Of a stretch of 64,000 nt of DNA, positions 25,063 through 33,507 are shown piece by piece. The position numbers and the translations under genes are program-made. The notes under the pieces are model-generated. The model worked only from the letters and a program-made list of their open reading frames with translations. It searched no databases and was not told where the DNA came from. Origin of the DNA: an uncultured Prevotella sp. (GTDB lineage Bacteria > Bacteroidota > Bacteroidia > Bacteroidales > Bacteroidaceae); the NCBI GenBank assembly GCA_934183355.1, contig CAKPST010000002.1, positions 1 to 64,000 of the forward strand. The letters run 5' to 3'. Numbering within the stretch: the first letter of the stretch is position 1; each line of letters opens with the position of its first letter.

Positions 25063-26325
25063 ATGGAATTAAAAAGAGTAGTAGTTACAGGTCTTGGAGC
25101 CGTTACCCCGTTGGGCAACAACCCTGAGGAAACCTGGAACAACCTTGTCGCCGGAGTTAGCGGCGCAGCACCTATCACACAATTTGACGCTTCAAAATTT
25201 AAGACTCAGTTCGCTTGCGAGGTAAAGAACCTTAAGGTCAACGACTATATCGACCGCAAGGAAGCACGCAAGATGGACCGCTATGCACAGTTGGCTATGA
25301 TTTCAGCTATGCAGGCAGTACAAGATTCTGGTATGGATCTCGAAGCAGAGGACAAGAATCGCATTGGCGTTATCTTTGGTGTAGGTATCGGCGGTATTAA
25401 GACTTTCGAGGAAGAAGTGGGCTATTATGCACAGCATCAGGAGAACGGTCCTAAGTTCAATCCTTTCTTCATCCCGAAGATGATTGCCGACATCGCATCA
25501 GGCCTTATTTCAATCCAGTACGGATTCCACGGTCCTAACTATACCACAACATCAGCTTGTGCGTCTTCAACCAACGCTCTTGCTGACGCTTTCAACCTTA
25601 TTCGTCTCGGCAAAGCAAATATCATCGTAAGTGGCGGTGCAGAGGCAGCTATCACTCCTGGCGGCGTGGGCGGCTTCAACGCTATGCACGCTCTCTCTAC
25701 ACGCAACGACGACCCTGAGCACGCTTCACGTCCGTTCAGCGCTTCACGCGATGGATTCATCATGGGCGAGGGCGCAGGCTGCCTCATCCTTGAGGAGCTT
25801 GAGCATGCCAAGGCACGCGGAGCTAAAATCTACGCAGAGATGGTTGGCGAAGGCATGTCTGCTGACGCTCACCACATCACAGCTTCTCACCCAGAGGGTC
25901 TCGGCGCTCGCCTCGTAATGGAGAACGCTCTCGAAGACGCAGGTCTGAAGCCTGAGGACATCGACTATATCAACGTACACGGCACATCTACCCACGTGGG
26001 CGACATCTCTGAGGCTAAGGCCATCAAGCAGGTGTTCGGCGAGGCTGCCTACAAGCTCAACATCAGCTCTACAAAGTCAATGACTGGTCACCTGCTCGGT
26101 GCAGCTGGCGCTGTAGAGGCTCTTGCTTCGGTGCTTGCAGTGAAGAACGACATCGTTCCGCCTACTATCAACCACGCAGAAGACGACCAGGATCCAGAAA
26201 TCGACTACAACCTCAACTACACCTTCAACAAGGCGCAGCATCGTGAGGTTCGTGCTGCTCTGAGCAACACATTCGGCTTCGGCGGTCACAATGCATGTGT
26301 AATATTCAAGAAATATGCTGAGTAA
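25063..26325 (+). CDS. fabF: Beta-ketoacyl-ACP synthase II
   Basis: FabF condenses malonyl-ACP with acyl-ACP in fatty acid elongation. The 420-residue thiolase-fold protein shows the catalytic Cys in TTSACASSTNAL (about 164), the first His in NVHGTSTHVGD (about 305) and the second in KSMTGHLLGAAGA (about 340). It has the usual acpP-fabF-rnc context for Bacteroidota and overlaps the start of rnc by 11 bp, indicating coupled translation. Confidence 0.97.
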   Translation: MELKRVVVTGLGAVTPLGNNPEETWNNLVAGVSGAAPITQFDASKFKTQFACEVKNLKVNDYIDRKEARKMDRYAQLAMISAMQAVQDSGMDLEAEDKNRIGVIFGVGIGGIKTFEEEVGYYAQHQENGPKFNPFFIPKMIADIASGLISIQYGFHGPNYTTTSACASSTNALADAFNLIRLGKANIIVSGGAEAAITPGGVGGFNAMHALSTRNDDPEHASRPFSASRDGFIMGEGAGCLILEELEHAKARGAKIYAEMVGEGMSADAHHITASHPEGLGARLVMENALEDAGLKPEDIDYINVHGTSTHVGDISEAKAIKQVFGEAAYKLNISSTKSMTGHLLGAAGAVEALASVLAVKNDIVPPTINHAEDDQDPEIDYNLNYTFNKAQHREVRAALSNTFGFGGHNACVIFKKYAE

Positions 26326-27433
26326 TCTCATCGACAGAATGAAGCTCCCTTTCCGCAAGGACAAGGAGCTTTATTTGTCTTTACGTAAAATAATCGGTTT
26401 CTATCCTCACGACATCAGCTTCTACAAGCTCGCACTGATGCACAAGAGCATGTACAAGCGCAATGCCAAGGGACGCCCAGTCAACAACGAACGACTTGAA
26501 TTCTTGGGCGACGCCATTCTCGACGCCACTGTGGGCGACATTGTCTACCGCCACTTCCCCGGCAAGCGTGAGGGATTCCTCACCAACACACGCTCCAAAC
26601 TCGTGCAGCGTGACACTCTCAACCGACTCGCCCAGGAAATGGGCATCAACCAACTTATCCTCTCCAGCGGACGCTCCTCGTCGCACAATTCCTATATGGG
26701 AGGCAATGCTTTCGAGGCTCTTGTCGGAGCCATCTACTTGGATCGTGGCTACGACGCATGCATGGAGTTCATGCGCAAGCGCATACTGGCACAAATGATA
26801 AACATCGATAAGGTTGCTTACAAGGAAGTCAACTTCAAGAGCAAGCTCATCGAATGGAGCCAGAAGAATCGTGTGCGCATAGACTTCCGCGTCTTGATGC
26901 AGGAAAAGGACAAGACAGGCTCACCAATATTCAAATATCAGGTGATGCTTGAGGGCTTGGAGGGATGTTCAGGTACTGGCTACAGCAAGAAGGAGAGCCA
27001 ACAGTTAGCTTCCAAACTAACACTGGAGAAACTGCGCCGCGAACCGCAGTTCATCGACTTGGTGTTTGCAGCCAAGACCAACCGCACTAAGATGGAGGAA
27101 GAACCAGTAGAAAACGTGCCTTCTACAGAACAGACTGCCGACGACTTCATCATCCTCAGTCCTGAGGTGGAGGCAAACGCCGAGGCCGCGGTCGAGGCTC
27201 TCAACCGCAGCAACAAGTCGAAGCGCAACCGTCGCTCGCCAATGTATCGTGCCGAGACTGATGCCAACAATAGTAAGGACAACACTGACAACAGCGACAA
27301 CACTGTGACTGATGAAACCACTGCGTCGCTCAATCTTGACGACTCAGAGTTCGACCTCAGTCATATCTCTGCACGCAAACAGAGTCGCGAGGACATCATA
27401 GCAGCAGCAGAGGCTGCGGCATTCGGCGACTAA
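26315..27433 (+). CDS. rnc: Ribonuclease III with C-terminal extension
   Basis: RNase III cuts double-stranded RNA during rRNA maturation and mRNA decay. The 372-residue protein has the endonuclease signature NNERLEFLGDAILDATVGDIV (about 55-75) and a dsRNA-binding domain (about 165-235, SKLIEWSQKNR to KKESQQLASK). About 125 further residues form a low-complexity tail rich in Glu, Asn and Asp with one basic patch (NKSKRNRRSP), absent from E. coli RNase III (226 residues). Such tails are common in Bacteroidota but vary. It starts inside the fabF stop region. Confidence 0.94.
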   Translation: MLSNLIDRMKLPFRKDKELYLSLRKIIGFYPHDISFYKLALMHKSMYKRNAKGRPVNNERLEFLGDAILDATVGDIVYRHFPGKREGFLTNTRSKLVQRDTLNRLAQEMGINQLILSSGRSSSHNSYMGGNAFEALVGAIYLDRGYDACMEFMRKRILAQMINIDKVAYKEVNFKSKLIEWSQKNRVRIDFRVLMQEKDKTGSPIFKYQVMLEGLEGCSGTGYSKKESQQLASKLTLEKLRREPQFIDLVFAAKTNRTKMEEEPVENVPSTEQTADDFIILSPEVEANAEAAVEALNRSNKSKRNRRSPMYRAETDANNSKDNTDNSDNTVTDETTASLNLDDSEFDLSHISARKQSREDIIAAAEAAAFGD

Positions 27434-27490
27434 TCGCCGAACGCTGGAATCCACAGAATTTATATTCACAGATAATAAACTAACAATCAA

Positions 27491-27533
27491 CGGGCATTAA
27501 CGACCTCCTTTTAAATATAGTCGTTAATGCCCG
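27491..27533 (+). terminator. Terminator after rnc
   Basis: A perfect 14-bp stem (27491-27504, 27520-27533) with an AT-rich loop and partial pairing of the flanking CAATCAA/TTGATTG. The stem carries ATTAACGAC, also found in the repeat array after metG (40261-40363). Confidence 0.7.
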
Positions 27534-27578
27534 TCTTGTTGATTGCAACCATAATTTAAGACACTAAACATCTGTCAC

Positions 27579-28244
27579 ATGAACGTAAAGATAGAACCTT
27601 CGTGGCACGAGCACTTGCAGCAGGAGTTCGAACAGCCCTACTTTGCCCGGCTATGCGACTTTGTACGCCACGAATATGCCACACAGACATGCTATCCTCC
27701 TGGCAAACTCATCTTCAATGCCTTCAACCTATGTCCTTTTGACAAGGTGAAGGTGGTCATCATCGGACAAGACCCCTACCACGAACCGGGTCAGGCTTTG
27801 GGTCTGAGCTTCTCTGTTGCCGACGGCGTGCCATTCCCACCGTCGCTTCAAAACATCTTCAAGGAGATACAGCTCGACCTCGGCACTCCCATTCCCTCAT
27901 CGGGCGACCTCTCGCGCTGGGCTCGTCAGGGTGTGTTGCTGCTCAACGCCACACTCACTGTACGTGCCCATCAGGCTGCCTCACACCAGCGACAGGGGTG
28001 GGAAACATTCACCGATGCCGCCATTCGCGCCATTTCTGCACAGCGCGACCACATCGTGTTCATCCTCTGGGGTGGCTATGCACGCTCCAAGGCATCGCTC
28101 ATCGACCGTTCGCGCCACCTCATCCTTGAGTCGGTACATCCCTCACCACTGTCTGCCAACCGTGGTGGATGGTTTGGCAATCATCACTTCTCACGCTGCA
28201 ACGCCTATCTGCAAGAGCATGGCGAGGAGCCTATAGAGTGGTGA
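27579..28244 (+). CDS. ung: Uracil-DNA glycosylase
   Basis: Ung removes uracil from DNA in base-excision repair. The 221-residue family-1 enzyme has the water-activating motif GQDPYHEPGQA (Asp at about 64), the ILWGGYA segment, and the uracil-binding loop HPSPLSANRGGWFG. Length fits E. coli Ung (229). It is transcribed after the rnc terminator, with the DUF3109 gene 34 bp downstream. Confidence 0.96.
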   Translation: MNVKIEPSWHEHLQQEFEQPYFARLCDFVRHEYATQTCYPPGKLIFNAFNLCPFDKVKVVIIGQDPYHEPGQALGLSFSVADGVPFPPSLQNIFKEIQLDLGTPIPSSGDLSRWARQGVLLLNATLTVRAHQAASHQRQGWETFTDAAIRAISAQRDHIVFILWGGYARSKASLIDRSRHLILESVHPSPLSANRGGWFGNHHFSRCNAYLQEHGEEPIEW

Positions 28245-28278
28245 CAAGAGTATTAATAAATAATGAAATAAACACAAT

Positions 28279-28866
28279 ATGATATTAGAAATTTCCAATA
28301 TCCTGGTAGCCAGTGACATCATCACTGAGCAGTTCTGCTGCGACCTTGACAAGTGCAAGGGCATCTGTTGTGTCGAGGGCGATGCCGGCGCTCCCGTTAC
28401 AATCGAAGAGATAGCCGGAATAGAAGATGCGCTCGACACCGTATGGAGCGACATGTCAGCCTCGGCGCAGGCTGTTGTCGACCGCCAGGGCGTAGCCTAC
28501 ACCGACCGCGACGGCGACCTCGTGACAAGCATCGTCGGCGGCAAAGACTGTGTGTTCACATGCTACGAGAACGGTTGTTGCCTCTGCGCCCTTGAGCGAG
28601 CCTACCGTCAGGGCAAAACATCATTCGTCAAACCTATCTCGTGCGCCCTCTACCCCATTCGCGTCAAAACATTCAAGGACGGCACCATCGCCCTTAATTA
28701 TAATAGGTGGGACGTGTGCCGCGACGCCGTGCAGAAGGGTCGCGAGTTAGGTCTGCCAGTATACAAATTTCTTGAGGGTCCGCTTGTGCGTCGTTTCGGT
28801 CAAGAATGGTATGACGAACTTTGCACCGTAGCAGAGGAATATCTCAAGACTATAAATCGTCAGTAG
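28279..28866 (+). CDS. DUF3109 family Cys-rich protein
   Basis: The 195-residue cytosolic protein contains many Cys in conserved spacing: CCDLDKCKGICC (about 16-27), CVFTCYENGCCLCALE (about 93-108) and CALYPI (about 121). This matches the DUF3109 family, related to the YkgJ-type Cys-cluster proteins, which probably bind zinc or an iron-sulfur cluster. Function unknown. Its last 17 bp overlap the end of the convergent GT9 gene. Confidence 0.82.
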   Translation: MILEISNILVASDIITEQFCCDLDKCKGICCVEGDAGAPVTIEEIAGIEDALDTVWSDMSASAQAVVDRQGVAYTDRDGDLVTSIVGGKDCVFTCYENGCCLCALERAYRQGKTSFVKPISCALYPIRVKTFKDGTIALNYNRWDVCRDAVQKGRELGLPVYKFLEGPLVRRFGQEWYDELCTVAEEYLKTINRQ

Positions 28867-29920
28867 GCTTAGGACGGCACAGCACACGCTCCACATGGTC
28901 GGCAATGCTGTTTGGAGTGACTGCTGTCATACATGCATAGTCGCCCCTCATACACGGCTTGTTGCCGTATATCGAGCACGGGCGACACGGCATGTCTGCC
29001 TGTACGACATCCTCCTCGCGCTGGTTCCAACCGAGGAACCCAGCGTAGGGATGCGTAGCTCCCCACACACTCACCACTGGCGTTCCGCAGATGGACGCAA
29101 GGTGCATGTTGGCACTGTCCATAGACACCATTACATCGAGGTGGCTCATCACCACCATTTCTTGCTGCAACGAGCCGAGCACAGCCGACACGTTGATGCA
29201 ATTCTTATAACGTGCACACCATTCGTTGAATACGGCAAACTCCTTCTCGCCGCCTCCAAATAGGAATATGCGGCATGATGGGTGGCGGCGTATCAATTCG
29301 GCAACCACTTGCTCCATGCTCTCTGTGGGATAAATCTTGCCCTTGTGTGCAGCGAATGGAGCAATGCCTATCCACTGTTGGAACATCTTCTTCTCACCCA
29401 CACTTTCCGAGATGAGCCTTAGGTTGCCCCCTTGCGGCCCAAACACCGAACTAAACTCCATCCGTATAGGATAACCCAAACGGCTCAGCACGTCGGCATA
29501 GTTCTCGAACGATGTTGGTATCTGTTTCAGTTGTCTACCTTTCTGCGCCACAAGCAGGCTTCTCTCATGTCGATGTTTGTCAATATGTTCTACACGATAG
29601 TGTCCCAGGTTGAAACGCATGCGCAGATACGACGAGCGCAGAATGTTGTGCATGTCGGCAATAGCCGTAAAATTCTTAGCAACTAGCCGCCGGTAAAGGG
29701 CATTCAAGCCCTTTACGCCGCGGTATTCGCCTTTGATGTCCGCCTCCATGAAGCCCACGTTTGGGGCGAGTCCGTCAAAAAACGGACGCGCAAAAGGACG
29801 GCTCAGCACAGTGATGCGCAGGTCGGGATACTGACTCGCGAGCGAGCTGACCACCGGCACGAGCATCGCCACGTCGCCGAGAGCCGAGAAGCGCATTATC
29901 AGGAGATGGTCTGTTTTCAT
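28850..29920 (-). CDS. GT9-family glycosyltransferase (heptosyltransferase-like)
   Basis: The 356-residue protein has the GT9 start LLIMRFSALGDVAMLVPVV (about 6-24), and the C-terminal donor-binding part with GGGEKEF and MVSMDSANMHLASICGTPVVSVWG (about 262-285). Such enzymes add heptose or another sugar to the LPS core. The DUF4254 gene lies directly upstream with no gap between its stop and this start, an arrangement I associate with LPS core loci. Its end overlaps the convergent DUF3109 gene by 17 bp. Confidence 0.88.
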   Translation of the reverse strand: MKTDHLLIMRFSALGDVAMLVPVVSSLASQYPDLRITVLSRPFARPFFDGLAPNVGFMEADIKGEYRGVKGLNALYRRLVAKNFTAIADMHNILRSSYLRMRFNLGHYRVEHIDKHRHERSLLVAQKGRQLKQIPTSFENYADVLSRLGYPIRMEFSSVFGPQGGNLRLISESVGEKKMFQQWIGIAPFAAHKGKIYPTESMEQVVAELIRRHPSCRIFLFGGGEKEFAVFNEWCARYKNCINVSAVLGSLQQEMVVMSHLDVMVSMDSANMHLASICGTPVVSVWGATHPYAGFLGWNQREEDVVQADMPCRPCSIYGNKPCMRGDYACMTAVTPNSIADHVERVLCRPKPTDDL

Positions 29921-30523
29921 TTATTTCTTGTAGAGTACAGGGTTGGTTGACGGGTCGTTGTACATCTTCATCTGACGGTACACCTTCATATACTTACGTC
30001 CAGCCTGTATATCGTCGAGCAACTGGTCGATAGCGAGCGACAGGTCTACCTGCTGCTCAAGGAGCACTTGTAGCTTGGCTGCACACTTCTGGCGATGTTC
30101 TTCAGTAGCGTCAGTGCGCTCAGCCTGCTCACGCATGTGATAAATCTTGAGTGCAAGTATAGAGAGACGGTCGACAGCCCATGCTGGGCTCTCGGTGTTG
30201 AGACGTGCATCTGGCTGCACGTTCACATCACTGTATTTCTGGCGGAAGTACGAGTCAATCTGCTCTACAAGGTCTGTGCGGTCTTGGTTCGAACGGTCAA
30301 TGCGACGCTTCAGCGACAGAGCCTCTGTAGGATTGATGTGCGGGTCGCGGATGATATCCTCAAAATGCCACTGCACGGTGTCTATCCAACATTTGAGATA
30401 GAGTCGGTTCTCAATCTCGTCACGCTCATAAGGATTGTTGATAGGAGTCTCTATGTCGTCCTTGATGTGATAGTCGGCTATCGCCTTGTTAAAAATTTTG
30501 TTGCAAAGTTCTGAGAATGACAT
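29921..30523 (-). CDS. DUF4254 family protein
   Basis: The 200-residue protein, mostly helical with many charged residues (NNPYERDEIENRLYLKC), matches DUF4254, a family found beside GT9 transferases in Bacteroidota. No signal peptide, membrane segment or known catalytic motif is visible. Its stop codon touches the start of the GT9 gene, so the two are translationally linked. A role in LPS core synthesis is inferred only from context. Confidence 0.78.
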   Translation of the reverse strand: MSFSELCNKIFNKAIADYHIKDDIETPINNPYERDEIENRLYLKCWIDTVQWHFEDIIRDPHINPTEALSLKRRIDRSNQDRTDLVEQIDSYFRQKYSDVNVQPDARLNTESPAWAVDRLSILALKIYHMREQAERTDATEEHRQKCAAKLQVLLEQQVDLSLAIDQLLDDIQAGRKYMKVYRQMKMYNDPSTNPVLYKK

Positions 30524-30648
30524 AATCTTATATTGTTTTTGTTAATATTAGCGTTTAGGGTGTAACAAAATATGCATGGTCTTACAAATACATGCAAATA
30601 TAAAAGAAAAAGACCGAACAGCCAAGAAACAAGCCGTTTTTTTTGAAA

Positions 30649-30701
30649 AGAGGGTGTGCCAAACCCAAATTCAAAACGAATTATGGTTTGACACACCCTC
30701 T
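30649..30701 (-). terminator. Terminator after the HU gene
   Basis: Arms 30649-30665 and 30685-30701 form a 17-bp stem with one wobble pair. On the minus strand it is followed by TTTTC then A-rich sequence; on the plus strand by ATTTTG. It lies 96 bp past the HU stop. Confidence 0.6.
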
Positions 30702-30796
30702 ATTTTGTTTTTATTGTTTTAAAAGCCTTAGCCAACTGATGACCATCAGCCTGTCAACTCGCCTACTTGTCGACTCGTCAACTTTTCAGTTAGCCC

Positions 30797-31069
30797 TTAC
30801 TTGATAGCGTCAGCCAACTCTGCACCTGGCTTGAACTTGGCAACCTTCTTTGCAGCGATGGTGATCTTCTCCTTAGTAGCAGGATTGATGCCCTCACGAG
30901 CAGGACGCTCGCTCACGCTGAATGTGCCAAAACCGATGAGCTGAATCTTGTCACCCTCTACAAGTGCGTTCTTGATTGCCTCGATAGTTGTCTCCAAAGC
31001 CTTCTTTGCCTTAGCCTTGTCCAACTCAGCACCTACTGCTATCTTCTCGATAAGTTCTGTCTTGTTCAT
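30797..31069 (-). CDS. HU nucleoid DNA-binding protein
   Basis: The 90-residue protein is a standard-length HU: two N-terminal helices (MNKTELIEKIAVGAELDKAK), the IQLIGFGTFSVSERPAREG beta segment at about 41-59 with the Arg/Pro DNA-intercalating arm (ARxGxNPxT pattern), and a basic C-terminus. HU bends DNA and packs the nucleoid. Single gene with its own promoter (31176-31206) and terminator. Confidence 0.95.
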   Translation of the reverse strand: MNKTELIEKIAVGAELDKAKAKKALETTIEAIKNALVEGDKIQLIGFGTFSVSERPAREGINPATKEKITIAAKKVAKFKPGAELADAIK

Positions 31070-31175
31070 AATTCTTATAAGTATTTTTAATTGTTATTGT
31101 TATTATTCTCGCTCTCGCAGCGGCATTAATCGCCTCAAAATGCGTGTAAATCACGTGGTTAACGCATTCAAAACA

Positions 31176-31206
31176 CAAATTTAGACTATTCCATTGACAA
31201 ATCAAA
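31176..31206 (-). promoter_or_regulatory. Promoter of the HU gene
   Basis: Minus-strand -7 box TAAATTTG (31176-31183) with TTTG (31203-31206) 19 bp upstream. The leader is about 100 nt. Confidence 0.55.
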
Positions 31207-31288
31207 CAAAAAAGAGAAAAAAGTTTATAAAATGCCGAAAAAAAGCGCTGCATCCCCCCTTTTTATGCTATATGACGGGATTTTTTAG

Positions 31289-31296
31289 TACTTTTG
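31289..31296 (+). promoter_or_regulatory. -7 element (TACTTTTG) for the rhomboid gene
   Basis: TAnnTTTG match 34 bp upstream of the chosen ATG at 31330. It overlaps a TTG that could begin a longer reading frame, which argues against that longer start. Confidence 0.5.
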
Positions 31297-31329
31297 CATA
31301 AACAACATTTATACACACTAAATAATTTT

Positions 31330-32268
31330 ATGCAAAACATTCCGACGGTTACACGCAACCTCCTTATCATCAATGTTATCGTCTTCCTTGCCACTATGGT
31401 GCTGGAACCGATAGGTCTGAAGCTCAACTCCTTGCTTGGACTGCACTTCATTCTCGCCCCTGATTTCCAAATATATCAACTCTTCACCTACATGTTCGCC
31501 CATGGCGGATGGAGCCATATATTCTTCAATATGTTCGCATTATGGATGTTTGGTTGCATCGTGGAGCGCACATGGGGTCCGCGCAAGTTCCTATTCTACT
31601 ATCTCGTGTGCGGTGTAGGTGCCGGACTTTTCCAGGAGTTGGCTCAGTTTGTGCAGTTCTACATGCTCGCAGCTGAGCAGATTGACGGCTTCAGCATCAC
31701 ACAGACCATGCTCGTGGCTAAAGCCAATGCGCCATTCCTCAATCTCTGGACCACCGTAGGAGCGTCTGGAGCCATCTACGGCATCCTGCTCGCCTTCGGC
31801 ATGCTCTATCCCGAGGAACGCCTGTTCATCTTCCCTCTACCTGTACCCATCAAAGCCAAGTGGTTTGTAGTGATATATGCAGCCATCGAGCTGTTCATGG
31901 CGTTCTCTACATCTGGCGACGGCGTGGCTCATCTTGCCCATCTTGGTGGCATGGTGTTCGGATTCTTCCTCATACGCTACTGGCGCCAGCACCCTTCCAT
32001 AGGCTACAATCGACGCAGTGGTCAGCAGTTCTTCGACTCTCTGCGCTCGTCGTGGGAGCGCCGCACCCACCGTTCGGCAGGCTCATTCGGCAATCAGCAT
32101 CGCACAGACAGCACACAGACTAGACGCGAGTCCGACTGGGACTACAATGCTCGCCGCAAGGCTGAGCAGGAAGAGGTAGACCGCATCCTCGACAAGATAC
32201 GCCGTTCGGGCTATGACAGCCTGACACGCGAGGAGAAACAACGACTGTTTGACAACAGCCGAAAATAA
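31330..32268 (+). CDS. Rhomboid-family intramembrane serine protease
   Basis: The 312-residue protein has six hydrophobic helices in the first 215 residues, the catalytic Ser in GASGAIYG (about 143) and the catalytic His in HLAHLGGMVFGF (about 200). It also has the NMFALWMFG segment of the oxyanion-hole helix. It cleaves membrane proteins inside the bilayer. About 100 C-terminal residues (RSGQQFFDSLRSSWERR to DNSRK) form a polar, cytosolic tail. The ATG at 31330 follows the promoter; the longer TTG start was rejected. The EEP gene follows by 16 bp. Confidence 0.9.
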   Translation: MQNIPTVTRNLLIINVIVFLATMVLEPIGLKLNSLLGLHFILAPDFQIYQLFTYMFAHGGWSHIFFNMFALWMFGCIVERTWGPRKFLFYYLVCGVGAGLFQELAQFVQFYMLAAEQIDGFSITQTMLVAKANAPFLNLWTTVGASGAIYGILLAFGMLYPEERLFIFPLPVPIKAKWFVVIYAAIELFMAFSTSGDGVAHLAHLGGMVFGFFLIRYWRQHPSIGYNRRSGQQFFDSLRSSWERRTHRSAGSFGNQHRTDSTQTRRESDWDYNARRKAEQEEVDRILDKIRRSGYDSLTREEKQRLFDNSRK

Positions 32269-32284
32269 AACTAACGACTTATAT

Positions 32285-33346
32285 ATGAAGGACTTCACTC
32301 TCCGCATCATTGCCGGAGCCAACATCGCCGTCATCATTGCCATGCTTGCCGTGGGATACATCGACCGCCTCAATCCCGTTGACCATCCACTCCTTGCCAA
32401 CCTCGGATTATTGTTCCCCGTATTCCTCGTTGCCAACATAGCCTTTCTTGCCTTTTGGCTCACGTTCAAGAAGTTGTGGGCTTCCATACCATTTGTAGGT
32501 CTTGTGCTGGCATTCGGTCCGGTGCGTGTATACACACCACTCAACATGTCACAGGATGTACCCGACGGAGCCATCAAGGTGATGTCGTACAACGTCTTCA
32601 GCTTTTCGACATGGCACGACACCAGCGAACCGAGCGACATCCTCGACTACATCAAGAGCGAGCAGCCCGACATCCTCTGCATGCAGGAGGCATGGGCAGG
32701 CGGACGCAAGCAGGAAATCATCGACTCGACACTGCACATGTCGCTCGCCTACAGCGACACTATCAACTCTGGGTCGCTCGCCGTATACAGCAAATTCCCC
32801 ATCGTGGGCAAGCAACACATAGCCTATCGCTCCAACACATCCAACTCGTCGGCAGCCTTCTTCCTCAAGACGGACAGAAAAGACACCACAATCGTCATCG
32901 TCAACCACTTCGAGTCGACTGGCATATCGCTTGAGCAGAGAGCACAGTTCAAGGCTATGCTCAAGGGCAAACTTGAGAAAGACTCTGCCGAGATAGAGTC
33001 GCGTGCACTGTGGCACAGCCTCGCTACATCGGCAGCTATACGTGCACCGCAAGCCGACGCCGTGGCTGAATTTGTGGCACGCCATAAGGACAAGAGCATC
33101 ATCCTCACGGGCGACTTCAACGACTCGCCCATTTCCTACGTGCGCCGACGCATAGCCGACGGACTCACCGACTGCTATGTAGCCACCGCCAATGGTCCTG
33201 GCATCAGCTATCACTACAGCGGATTCTATGTGCGCATCGACAACATCATGTGCTCCGACGCATGGACTCCATACGGTTGCCGCGTCGACAACAGCATAGG
33301 CGCATCCGACCATTATCCCATCGTATGTTGGCTAAAACGCAACTAA
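32285..33346 (+). CDS. Membrane-anchored endonuclease/exonuclease/phosphatase (EEP) protein
   Basis: The 353-residue protein starts with two or three hydrophobic helices (about 5-85), then an EEP fold: VMSYNVFSFSTWHD (about 99), CMQEAW with the catalytic Glu, TGDFNDSP and the final SDHYPIV with catalytic Asp-His. The domain should sit outside the inner membrane. The family covers DNases, sphingomyelinases and inositol phosphatases; the substrate cannot be told. It pairs with the rhomboid gene, a common order in Prevotella as I recall. Confidence 0.85.
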   Translation: MKDFTLRIIAGANIAVIIAMLAVGYIDRLNPVDHPLLANLGLLFPVFLVANIAFLAFWLTFKKLWASIPFVGLVLAFGPVRVYTPLNMSQDVPDGAIKVMSYNVFSFSTWHDTSEPSDILDYIKSEQPDILCMQEAWAGGRKQEIIDSTLHMSLAYSDTINSGSLAVYSKFPIVGKQHIAYRSNTSNSSAAFFLKTDRKDTTIVIVNHFESTGISLEQRAQFKAMLKGKLEKDSAEIESRALWHSLATSAAIRAPQADAVAEFVARHKDKSIILTGDFNDSPISYVRRRIADGLTDCYVATANGPGISYHYSGFYVRIDNIMCSDAWTPYGCRVDNSIGASDHYPIVCWLKRN

Positions 33347-33447
33347 GAAATTGCCTTCAAACGACGCATAACCAAAGAATTAGCATATTAAACTATCCTG
33401 TAAAGAAGAAATAAAGCTATAAATTTCGCAAAACGAGAGAAATTCTG

Positions 33448-33455
33448 TAACTTTG
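33448..33455 (+). promoter_or_regulatory. -7 element (TAACTTTG) for secDF
   Basis: TAnnTTTG match 53 bp upstream of the secDF ATG. No TTG at ideal spacing was seen. Confidence 0.45.
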
Positions 33456-33507
33456 CACGCTAACTGGCTAAGCAATAAATAAATAACAAAAATAAAAAAT
33501 CAAAAAA

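Noticed and set aside
32549-33313. Minus-strand frame of 254 codons
   Set aside because: Antisense to the EEP gene; Val/Ala/Asp-rich shadow with no promoter.
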